A program made the translations under genes and the position numbers. The notes under the pieces are model-generated. The model was given only the letters and a program-made list of their open reading frames with translations. It was not told the origin of the DNA and did no database searches. From an uncultured Candidatus Saccharibacteria bacterium (GTDB taxonomy: Bacteria > Patescibacteriota > Saccharimonadia > Saccharimonadales > Saccharimonadaceae), in the NCBI GenBank assembly GCA_938018005.1, contig CALIJG010000019.1, forward strand, positions 1 to 64,000: DNA of 64,000 bases. Direction: 5' to 3'. Below, piece after piece: positions 52,301 to 59,687 of the stretch (positions are counted from its first letter, which is position 1; every line of letters starts with the position of its first letter).

Positions 52301-53260
52301 ATGTCGTTAATAACTGTCCAGCCCCTCCCTGGCTACAAAGAAGTCAAGCCCTTCGTCTACGCAGGGTTCTTTCCGGTGAGCAACGAAGATTACAATGACC
52401 TCAAGGAGGCGATTGAGAAGCTGAGCCTGAGTGATAGTGCGCTGCAGTTCGAGCCGGAGAATTCGCCGGTGTTGGGTTATGGTGTGCGGATTGGCTTCCT
52501 TGGTCTCTTGCATATGGATATCATTCGTGAGCGGCTCGAGCGCGAGTACAATCTAGATCTGATCGTCACCAATCCGAGCACCGACTACCAAGTGAGCTTA
52601 ACCAATGGTGATGAGCTGGATATCAAGTCTGCCAGCGAATTGCCTGACCCAGCCCAGATCAAGGAGATTCGCGAGCCGTGGATTGATGGTGAGATCGTTG
52701 TGCCTCAAGATTACATCGGCGCAGTGATTCAGCTCATCGTCAGCAAGCGTGGCCGGCAAAAGAACCTCAGTTACATCGACGAGCGTGCCCTCATCTCCTT
52801 TGCGGCGCCACTGGCCAATCTCCTGACGGATTTTTATGACCAACTCAAGTCGGTCACCAGTGGCTACGGCTCGTTTAATTATGAGTTGCGGGGCTACCAA
52901 GCGGAGGATTTGGTGCGCGTGGATTTCTACGTGGCAGGTGAGATGGTTGATGCGCTCAGCGTCATGTGTCATCGCTCGGAGTCGCAGCGGCTGGGGCGCG
53001 AGGTGGTGAAGAAGCTCAAGGATGTCGTGCCGCGCCAGAGCTTTGAGGTGGCACTGCAGGCGGCGATTGGTGGAAAGTTTATTGCCCGCGAAAATATTGG
53101 TGCCTACCGCAAAGATGTGACGGGCTATCTCTACGGCGGTGATGTAAGCCGCAAGAAGAAACTCCTCGCCAAGCAAGCTCGTGGCAAGAAGCGCATGAAA
53201 CGCTTTGGTAAAGTCGATATCCCTAGCGAAGCCTTTACGGTAATGCTCAAGCGAGACTAA
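52301..53260 (+). CDS. lepA: Split elongation factor 4: C-terminal half (domains III, IV/V and CTD)
   Basis: 319 aa. After a short new N-terminus (MSLITVQ) it begins PLPGYKEVKPFVYAGFFPVS, exactly where LepA resumes after domain II. Domain III motifs LGYGVRIGFLGLLHMDIIRE, then domain V and the LepA-specific CTD ending RGKKRMKRFGKVDIPSEAFT are intact. Own promoter: TATAAT ends 10 nt before the ATG. It should pair with the product of 47649-48620 to give a two-subunit EF4. No sign of decay in either half. Confidence 0.92.
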   Translation: MSLITVQPLPGYKEVKPFVYAGFFPVSNEDYNDLKEAIEKLSLSDSALQFEPENSPVLGYGVRIGFLGLLHMDIIRERLEREYNLDLIVTNPSTDYQVSLTNGDELDIKSASELPDPAQIKEIREPWIDGEIVVPQDYIGAVIQLIVSKRGRQKNLSYIDERALISFAAPLANLLTDFYDQLKSVTSGYGSFNYELRGYQAEDLVRVDFYVAGEMVDALSVMCHRSESQRLGREVVKKLKDVVPRQSFEVALQAAIGGKFIARENIGAYRKDVTGYLYGGDVSRKKKLLAKQARGKKRMKRFGKVDIPSEAFTVMLKRD

Positions 53261-53277
53261 CAACTAACAGGGGTTGT

Positions 53278-53764
53278 GTGCAAGTGCAGATACGTTATGA
53301 TCGATTGGTGGCCGATATAGACAGAGCACCAGTGTATGACAATGTGCCACCTGCAGAGAGAGCGATTATCGGTATTGGCGAGCGGTGAGCTTAGCGCGGC
53401 TTGCGCTAGAACTCAGCAGCGGCAACGATGCGCTTACTCTTGATGGCATGCCAGTGCATTTTACTTGTCACTATACGGATGCACGGCGCAGTCAATTGCC
53501 CGTGGCCAGTGGACATACCAAACGCGCGGTAGAGAAGAGGAGATTGCGGCAACGATTCATCATGAGTTTCGACCTGAGCAGCAGCTCCAACCAGCATTGA
53601 TTATTGCACATCGGCAATATCACGCTGTAACGAAACCAGATTATATGGGAATGCCTGATTGTGTGCGTATCGGAGGACATATGACAGATATCGATCAGTA
53701 CTCCCAAGAGTTCCTGGAAGACTACTTTCATATAGATCTAGACAATATCAAGAATAATAACTAA
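53278..53764 (+). pseudogene. Possible broken gene after lepA-C
   Basis: Three overlapping short frames follow: a GTG frame at 53278-53388 (begins VQVQIRYDRLVADIDRAPVY), a GTGA-coupled frame at 53385-53600 (LARLALELSSGNDALTLDGM) and a third frame ending at 53764 with a sensible acidic C-terminus (GREEEIAATIHHEFRPEQQL ... YFHIDLDNIKNN). One protein of about 160 residues split by one or two frameshifts would explain them. No family recognised, and a set of small real genes is possible. Confidence 0.45.
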
Positions 53765-53820
53765 CTTCTTACGGCAAGGGTGAGAAGCCACTCTCTATGA
53801 TGTGCTATCATAAATATGAT

Positions 53821-54552
53821 ATGACTATGACGAATCTTCAATCACTTATCGAACAGTATCAGCCAACTGAGGCAGTGCGCCAGCTTGTATGCGACACGAG
53901 GATTGTGCTGCTCGTTGGCATTTCTGGGGCTGGCAAGGATACGACTAAGCAGCGGTTGCTCGCGAGCACCGAGTTTGCCGATATCGTCTCGTACACCACC
54001 CGTCAGCCTCGCCAAAACAAAGGTGTATGGGAGCAAAAGGGAGTCGACTATCATTATATCGATGAAGCAACTGCCGCAGAACTGTTGCAAAGCCGTGCTT
54101 TTGTAGAGGCGAAGTTTGTCCATGGGACGCTCTATGGTACAGGGGTCAGGCAGATTCAGGATATTCGCGATGCGGGTAAGATTGCTGTGACAGATATTGA
54201 TGTGCAGGGTGTTGATGAGTATAAGAAGCTTTCTCCAGGTGTGGTCGCGATATTTCTCTTGCCGCCGAACTTTCAAGAGTGGCAGCGACGCCTCAGTGTG
54301 CGCTATACCTCGCAGGCGGAGTTTGATCGTGAGTGGCCCAAGCGCTATACCAGTGCAATTCGCGAGATCACCCACGCACTCGAAGTCCCATACTACCACT
54401 TCGTCATCAACGATGATATCGACGAGACGGCGCGCATTGTGCGGGCGATTGCCTCCAAGCCGGATGTGTATAATCGCAAGGACGACGAAGCTCGCTTGGC
54501 GGCGCGAGACTTGCTCGATAGCCTCTTGCGCGAGCACCCGGAGCATGTATGA
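53821..54552 (+). CDS. Guanylate-kinase-like nucleotide kinase
   Basis: 243 aa. P-loop LLVGISGAGKDTTKQRLL, then SYTTRQPRQNKG and the GMP-binding FVEAKFVHGTLYGTG, TDIDVQGVDEYKK, as in guanylate kinase. Compared with classical Gmk the P-loop has KD for KS and a 30-residue C-terminal extension, so it may be a diverged kinase. TATCAT ends 9 nt before ATG 53821; an earlier frame start at 53797 overlaps that box. Overlaps the next gene by 4 nt. Confidence 0.8.
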   Translation: MTMTNLQSLIEQYQPTEAVRQLVCDTRIVLLVGISGAGKDTTKQRLLASTEFADIVSYTTRQPRQNKGVWEQKGVDYHYIDEATAAELLQSRAFVEAKFVHGTLYGTGVRQIQDIRDAGKIAVTDIDVQGVDEYKKLSPGVVAIFLLPPNFQEWQRRLSVRYTSQAEFDREWPKRYTSAIREITHALEVPYYHFVINDDIDETARIVRAIASKPDVYNRKDDEARLAARDLLDSLLREHPEHV

Positions 54553-55979
54553 GTAAGCAAGCCACGCATGCTGCCGCTGAGCCAGGTGATGTAGAACATA
54601 AGCAGCGCTCATCTCTGGCGCTGCGTCGACCAGTGTGGTCGCCCACGGCGTTGGTCGATCAAGGGTTCTTTATTTTTGCGGGGGCGGCGTCATTTTGGTT
54701 TGTTTGGCTAGTGTGGCGCGAGGGCTGGCACACTGGTGGCTGGTGGCTGGTGGGTTTTTTTGCTGTGGTGTGGGTGATCACGGCATATTTCGCATTGCCG
54801 CGCTTGCACCGTATCTTAAGCAGTATTTATGTGCCCAATTATTTCATTGGCCGAACACGCACCACAGATGGCCTCCTCGGAGATCCGGTTAATCTCGCCT
54901 TTCGTGGTAGCGAGGCCCAGCTACACCGTGCCATGACGGCCGCTGGCTGGGCGCTGGCTGATGACGTGACGGTGCGCTCGTCGTGGCGGATTATCCTTGC
55001 CACATTGACTCGCCGCAGCTATCCTAATGCACCAGTCTCACCCCTAGTGCTGTTTGGCCGGCAGCAGGACTTTGCCTACCAGCAGGAGATTGATGGCAAC
55101 CCGGGCAAGCGTCACCACGTGCGCTTTTGGCGCTGCCCCCAGGGGTGGTTGTTGCCCGGTGGGCATCAGGTGGACTGGCTCGCGGCTGGTACGTACGACA
55201 AGAGTGTGGGGCTATCAATCTTTACGTTGCAAGTGACGCACAAGATCGACGAAAATACTGACATTGAGCGCGACTACGTCGTCAAGACAGTCACGCGTGC
55301 GCTTCGTTCGATTGAGCTAACGGTGCTGGAGGATTTCTCGACGGGCTACCACTCACGCAACGGGGGTGGGGATAATATTATTACCGATGGCGACCTGCCC
55401 GTTATCGAGCTTGGCCGTGTCCGCGCCAAAGCAGGCGAAGACGAGGACGTGCCTTCCGATCTGATTCTCGACGCAACGACGCACGAGACCATGCCTGATG
55501 AACACGCTACTCTCATGTCGCAATTTTTGAGCCGCCGCCCACCACAGATCGCCCTTGGGATTATTATGATTGGCCTGGCGATTGCTGTGGCCACGATGAG
55601 TACCTTCTTCGAGATTCTCAACTTTAGCCACTTGCGCATGGAGGTGGTGCGGATCTTTCACGACAGTGGACTGCCGCTGCAGAGTATTGAGAGTACTACG
55701 CATATCGTAGCGACTATCTCAGCCATTGTATCGACGACATGGATTGGCATCGTAATTTTTCTTGCGGGGCTAACCTTCCGCGGCAGCGACCGCTCGCGGA
55801 TTTTGCTGATGAGCATTGCTAGCCTTGCAGCGGTGATTAGTTCATTTGGGCTGACGATCGGTAGGGTCACGTGGTCGGCGGCTGGTACACTGCTCTTCAT
55901 TGGTGTCAACATCGTCATCGTGCTCATGTTCTCCACCGACGCTGCCCGACGCTTCACGCGGGCACGCAGTGGAAAGTAA
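54549..55979 (+). CDS. LssY C-terminal-domain membrane protein
   Basis: 476 aa. Two N-terminal helices, then a soluble domain (YVPNYFIGRTRTTDGLLGDP, VNLAFRGSEAQLHRAMTAAG, LFGRQQDFAYQQEI, AAGTYDKSVGLSIFTLQVTH) that matches the LssY_C domain, and four more helices after about residue 325. The LssY_C domain is often found in secretion or lipid-phosphatase proteins. Starts in the stop of the kinase gene (ATGA), so translation is coupled. Function unknown. Confidence 0.78.
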   Translation: MSKQATHAAAEPGDVEHKQRSSLALRRPVWSPTALVDQGFFIFAGAASFWFVWLVWREGWHTGGWWLVGFFAVVWVITAYFALPRLHRILSSIYVPNYFIGRTRTTDGLLGDPVNLAFRGSEAQLHRAMTAAGWALADDVTVRSSWRIILATLTRRSYPNAPVSPLVLFGRQQDFAYQQEIDGNPGKRHHVRFWRCPQGWLLPGGHQVDWLAAGTYDKSVGLSIFTLQVTHKIDENTDIERDYVVKTVTRALRSIELTVLEDFSTGYHSRNGGGDNIITDGDLPVIELGRVRAKAGEDEDVPSDLILDATTHETMPDEHATLMSQFLSRRPPQIALGIIMIGLAIAVATMSTFFEILNFSHLRMEVVRIFHDSGLPLQSIESTTHIVATISAIVSTTWIGIVIFLAGLTFRGSDRSRILLMSIASLAAVISSFGLTIGRVTWSAAGTLLFIGVNIVIVLMFSTDAARRFTRARSGK

Positions 55980-56221
55980 TGGCCGCAAATTTGTAGGTTA
56001 TATCCGGTACTGTTACGCTGTTTCTACTCTGGTATGGTGAGAGGGGATAGGCTACTTCATCTGATGGAGCTACTATCGATCGTAACAATTAACCCTGACC
56101 TCAGGGAGAGGAGCTGAATAATTACGAATAATATTCATCCTTACCAATCTTCCAGGAAAGGGGTGATAACAACGAGAGGTGTGAGAACTGGCAAAGCTTT
56201 GGCAGCTCAAATTTACTCAGA

Positions 56222-56785
56222 TTGACAACAGGGCAAAAAATCGCTACACTACCTGATATTGTGACAGAGCAGATTGGTGATTTTGACGGTATTGTCAAGG
56301 GTCTTAGTACTGGTCCTGATCTTGATAGTTATATTCCTAAACAATGTCGAGAGTGCCCACAGCTAGCAGGGATAATAGAGGCGCTCAAAATGGCATTAGC
56401 GCAGAAGGAAGCGCTGGAGCGTACGGCGCTGGAGACGGCAGACAATATTACAACATGGCTACGAGTGCAAGGCATGTCTGAGGAGGAGATAGAGCAGATC
56501 CTAGAGGACCCAAAGCGGCTAGAAGAGGCACGAGCTGAGTATGGGAAGATCGTAGAGATGAAGCTTGCTATAGGGGGTGCCGCGTTCAATCAGCTGCTGC
56601 CAGGAATAGAAAAGCAAACAGCAGGCTGTCCTGGAATTATAAAATGCATAAGTCGAGATGGAGAAACGGTTGTAGAGGTGTGCGGCTCACACACTATGCC
56701 CAATGGGAAAAGTGACGAAGTAGCGACAGTCCGTCGTACTGGCAGAGGTGAGCAGGACCCATCCGAATCAGGCACCTCCGACTAA
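56222..56785 (+). CDS. SYIPKQC-family protein, paralogue 1
   Basis: 187 aa from TTG 56222 (start uncertain, no ribosome site). The shared module is FDGIVKGLSTGPDLDSYIPK, QCRECPQLAGIIEALKMAL. A helical segment (GMSEEEIEQILEDPKRLEEA) and a C-terminal part with a further CPGIIKC pair follow. The CxxCP motif may bind metal or a cofactor. The next gene carries the same module. I do not recognise the family. Confidence 0.6.
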   Translation: MTTGQKIATLPDIVTEQIGDFDGIVKGLSTGPDLDSYIPKQCRECPQLAGIIEALKMALAQKEALERTALETADNITTWLRVQGMSEEEIEQILEDPKRLEEARAEYGKIVEMKLAIGGAAFNQLLPGIEKQTAGCPGIIKCISRDGETVVEVCGSHTMPNGKSDEVATVRRTGRGEQDPSESGTSD

Positions 56786-56837
56786 TAGCAGTCTATTTGC
56801 GCCAATAAATAACGACAGAGGGATATACAAAACACCG

Positions 56838-57140
56838 ATGGCATCAGACAAAGAACGAGAATTTTATGGCATTGTGGAGGGGCTTGATGAGCCAGATATA
56901 TCTGCGGCTTCTTATATCCCCAAGCAGTGCTATGGCTGCCCGCGAGCAGCCGAGTTGCGCCGCAGGATAGCAATGACGGCTTGGACGTATAGTGAGCTCT
57001 GGAAAAATTGCTTTGACATTGCAGATGGCGACCCCGACCTGGGTAAGGCCATCGTGCGTGCTATGGATCGGCTCAAGCAGCAGAATCTACAGGCAAGAAA
57101 TGAACTGAGCCAGCTCATTGCTCAGTGTAAGGAGTGCTAG
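56838..57140 (+). CDS. SYIPKQC-family protein, paralogue 2
   Basis: 100 aa. The module reads FYGIVEGLDEPDISAASYIP, KQCYGCPRAAELRRRIAMTA, about 45 % identical by eye to paralogue 1. It ends with QCKEC, a second possible metal pair. Start ATG 56838 is chosen because TATACA ends 8 nt before it; the frame runs upstream to a GTG at 56748 that overlaps paralogue 1. Function unknown. Confidence 0.6.
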   Translation: MASDKEREFYGIVEGLDEPDISAASYIPKQCYGCPRAAELRRRIAMTAWTYSELWKNCFDIADGDPDLGKAIVRAMDRLKQQNLQARNELSQLIAQCKEC

Positions 57141-57360
57141 TTGTGATAAGTAAAATAGTGAAAAGAAATAGCAGAGTGACAGAGGTAACAGCCACTGCAT
57201 GTATGTTGCTATCACTCCCGCGTCGTGAAATGATCGAGAGTGCAATAATCAAGCGGCATGATCTCGACGACCAAGGAACAGGAGGATAGATCGCTGTGAC
57301 ACGTCTCGCTAGCAGACGAAGCTCAGCAGCAAGAAATAGACTACATCTTCCACTAGCTCA

Positions 57361-57387
57361 TTAGCACTCTATTGACGAGAGTGCCAA
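57361..57387 (+). promoter_or_regulatory. CIRCE operator of hrcA
   Basis: TTAGCACTC, nine bases, GAGTGCCAA: the HrcA-binding inverted repeat with one mismatch in the right arm. The -35 TTGACG (57372-57377) lies in the spacer and the -10 TATAAT (57396-57401) 18 bp later, so bound HrcA would block its own promoter. Confidence 0.93.
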
Positions 57388-57407
57388 CTCTGCGCTATAA
57401 TGCGATC

Positions 57408-58118
57408 ATGACAGAGCGGCAACAAGCGATTCTTTCTGCTATCATCGAGCAATACGCCGAGATTGCTGCCCCTGTGGGGAGTGTGACGCTGGCGAAGCTA
57501 TTTGGGGTGTCTAGTGCAACCATTCGTAGCGAGATGGCTAAGCTCGAGGAGATGGGCTTCGTCAAGGCACCGCACACCAGTGCTGGGCGTATCCCCACCA
57601 GCAAGGGCTACCGCTTCTACGTCAACGGTATCACTAACGCTCAGATGAGTGAGCTCCCTAGCGGGATTGACCGTAGCACTAAGGCTATTGAAGCGCACGT
57701 CAACTCACATCTCGATGCAGCCGATCGAGCTATTCGCAGTGCGGTGAATAGCCTCGTCGAGCTCACGGGTAACCTGGGCTTTGCTACCATTGGCAGTGAG
57801 CTCTATATGAATGGCATTAGTCGGCTCTTTAGTCAGCCAGAATTTCTTGAGGGCAAGCATGTCCAATCAGTGGCGCATTTGATTGACAATATCGAGCCGT
57901 GGCTGCGCGAAGCTCGGCCCAACGAGCCGCTCAATGTCTTCATCGGCAGTGAAAACCCCATCGGCAAGAGCAGTGATGCGACGCTCATCATTAGCAAATT
58001 TCGCTCGCCCTATAGCGACCGCAGCTACATTGGTGTAATTGGTCCCATGCGCCAGCACTACCGCCGTACCATCGAGCTCGTCAAGCGTACTGGGGTGATG
58101 CTGGAGGAGATATTATAA
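57408..58118 (+). CDS. hrcA: Heat-inducible transcription repressor HrcA, short form
   Basis: 236 aa, about 100 shorter than in Bacillus. Winged helix RQQAILSAIIEQYAEIAAPV, GVSSATIRSEMAKLEEMGFV, PHTSAGRIPTSKGYRFYV; the C-terminal GVIGPMRQHYRRTIELVKRT is kept, so the missing part is internal. It represses itself and dnaK through CIRCE. TATAAT ends 6 nt before ATG 57408, so the transcript is leaderless. Followed by grpE and dnaK, the expected neighbours. Confidence 0.93.
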   Translation: MTERQQAILSAIIEQYAEIAAPVGSVTLAKLFGVSSATIRSEMAKLEEMGFVKAPHTSAGRIPTSKGYRFYVNGITNAQMSELPSGIDRSTKAIEAHVNSHLDAADRAIRSAVNSLVELTGNLGFATIGSELYMNGISRLFSQPEFLEGKHVQSVAHLIDNIEPWLREARPNEPLNVFIGSENPIGKSSDATLIISKFRSPYSDRSYIGVIGPMRQHYRRTIELVKRTGVMLEEIL

Positions 58119-58232
58119 TGACACGACCACTGTTATTTGCGTTGCAGCCGTGCTATACTATGAAGGATAATGACGACTGAGTAGCCTGCTCAGTACCACA
58201 GGCAAAACCACTAGGCAGGAGGAATGATATCG

Positions 58233-58709
58233 ATGACAAAACACAAGAAAGTGCCAAATACAACGGAGCTTGAGCAGCAGATTGGCGAGCTCACCCAGGA
58301 TTTGCAGCGCACTAGAGCAGACTTTGAGAATTATCGCAAACGTGTTGATGCCGAAAAATCCCAGGCCAAAGCAGTAGGTGCTCAGCAAGCAATTCGCAAG
58401 CTCCTGCCTGTGATTGATACGATCGAGCGCGCCACTGCCAACGTCCCCAAGAAGCTCCAGAACGACACATGGGCAAGTGGAGTAGTAGCGATGTCGAAGA
58501 AGCTCGATGGCTTGATGGCAGAGTTCAAGCTTGAGCCGATCGTGGTTGAGCTTGGCGCGACCGAGTTTGATCCAGACCTCCACGAAGCTGTCTCAATGGA
58601 TGATGAAGGTGGCGACAAAGAAGTTATTAGCGAAGAGCTGCAGCGCGGCTATAAGCTTGATGGCCACGTCCTGCGCCATGCTATGGTGCGGGTCAGCCGG
58701 CAGCCGTAG
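58233..58709 (+). CDS. grpE: Nucleotide exchange factor GrpE
   Basis: 158 aa. Long N-terminal helix (LEQQIGELTQDLQRTRADFE, NYRKRVDAEK), then the beta-wing with LGATEFDPDLHEAVSM (the FDPxxHEA motif) and GYKLDGHVLRHAMVRVSR at the end. It exchanges ADP on DnaK. AGGAGG precedes; ATG 58233 gives a normal spacing of 10, ATG 58224 would be too close. Its own TATACT stands at 58153, with no CIRCE. Confidence 0.93.
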   Translation: MTKHKKVPNTTELEQQIGELTQDLQRTRADFENYRKRVDAEKSQAKAVGAQQAIRKLLPVIDTIERATANVPKKLQNDTWASGVVAMSKKLDGLMAEFKLEPIVVELGATEFDPDLHEAVSMDDEGGDKEVISEELQRGYKLDGHVLRHAMVRVSRQP

Positions 58710-58720
58710 GAGTGAGTGGG

Positions 58721-59521
58721 ATGAGGCGTTGGCTGCTTGCAGGAACACTCATCATATTAGCAACACTTAGTGTTGGCAGTGCTCAGACTCATGCAACGCC
58801 ACTGGCCAACCAAGCTGACATTACAGTGGTTAAGCAAGCGAGCACAGCCTATCAAGCCTTTACACGTGAGCTTTATGCCACTCAGCCCAAGAAGGACTCT
58901 ATTGATGAACGAGCCAAGCAGGCCGCAGCAGCCTTTGCGGTAGTAGCCGGGCACTCATTTTCGGCGCAGCTTGGCGATGAGTACAGCCGTCATGCGGCAG
59001 CTGTGAAGGAAAAAGCCTCAGCCGTCAAGACGCTTCTTGAACGTGCTCCGCAAACCTTTGCTAGCAAAGATACGCAGGCTGCAGCAATCTATTTGACAGA
59101 TGTAGAAACAGCGGTAAGTCAGTACGACTCAGCCGTTGGTGTGCTTAATACAACAGTCGACGATGCCAACCAAGCGACGAATCGCCTCTATTTGTTTATG
59201 GTGATTGGTGCTGGACTCGTGGCGGCAGTCGCTGCAGTCTGGGCGCGGCGCCAGCATACCCGGACATTTGCTAGTAAGCGTGTAGTGCGGGCACGCTGGG
59301 CGGTGGTTGCAGCAGCGGCAGCACCACTGGTGGGTGCAGTTTCGCTCTATGTAATATTTATCCAAGGGAGTGATACACGGGTTGTGCGCGGCGTGGGCTA
59401 CGCGGTGTTGACTGGTGGTGTAGCAGTTCTTATCTATGCAGTGATGGCGTATTGGCGTCTCCGGCGGGCTGAGACGCTCGCTGCGGCAATTACTGCGGGC
59501 GATGAGATCTACCAGTGGTGA
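58721..59521 (+). CDS. Exported membrane protein between grpE and dnaK
   Basis: 266 aa. Signal peptide (WLLAGTLIILATLSVGSAQT), a helical extracytoplasmic domain of about 120 residues (AFTRELYATQPKKDSIDERA, AVSQYDSAVGVLNTTVDDAN), then three membrane helices. No family recognised. Position within the heat-shock locus suggests an envelope stress role, but that is only from context. The start is ATG 58721, 8 nt after TAGGAG. Confidence 0.68.
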   Translation: MRRWLLAGTLIILATLSVGSAQTHATPLANQADITVVKQASTAYQAFTRELYATQPKKDSIDERAKQAAAAFAVVAGHSFSAQLGDEYSRHAAAVKEKASAVKTLLERAPQTFASKDTQAAAIYLTDVETAVSQYDSAVGVLNTTVDDANQATNRLYLFMVIGAGLVAAVAAVWARRQHTRTFASKRVVRARWAVVAAAAAPLVGAVSLYVIFIQGSDTRVVRGVGYAVLTGGVAVLIYAVMAYWRLRRAETLAAAITAGDEIYQW

Positions 59522-59531
59522 GCAAAATCTA

Positions 59532-59558
59532 TTAGCACTCTTGACAGCCGAGTGCTAG
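59532..59558 (+). promoter_or_regulatory. CIRCE operator 1 of dnaK
   Basis: TTAGCACTC, TTGACAGCC, GAGTGCTAG. The spacer contains the -35 TTGACA (59541-59546); TATACT (59564-59569) follows at 17 bp. One mismatch to the perfect palindrome. Confidence 0.93.
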
Positions 59559-59576
59559 CTCGCTATACTAAACCTA

Positions 59577-59603
59577 TTGGCACTCGACTCCAAAGAGTGC
59601 TAG
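59577..59603 (+). promoter_or_regulatory. CIRCE operator 2 of dnaK
   Basis: TTGGCACTC, GACTCCAAA, GAGTGCTAG. It lies just after the -10 box, so the dnaK promoter is flanked by two HrcA sites 18 bp apart. Confidence 0.9.
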
Positions 59604-59687
59604 AATAGACAAGATGTTAATAGCCGAAACAATAAACTAACAACGTTGCGTCGCTGCCAGCAGGGCAGGCGCACAGGAGGAAACTAT

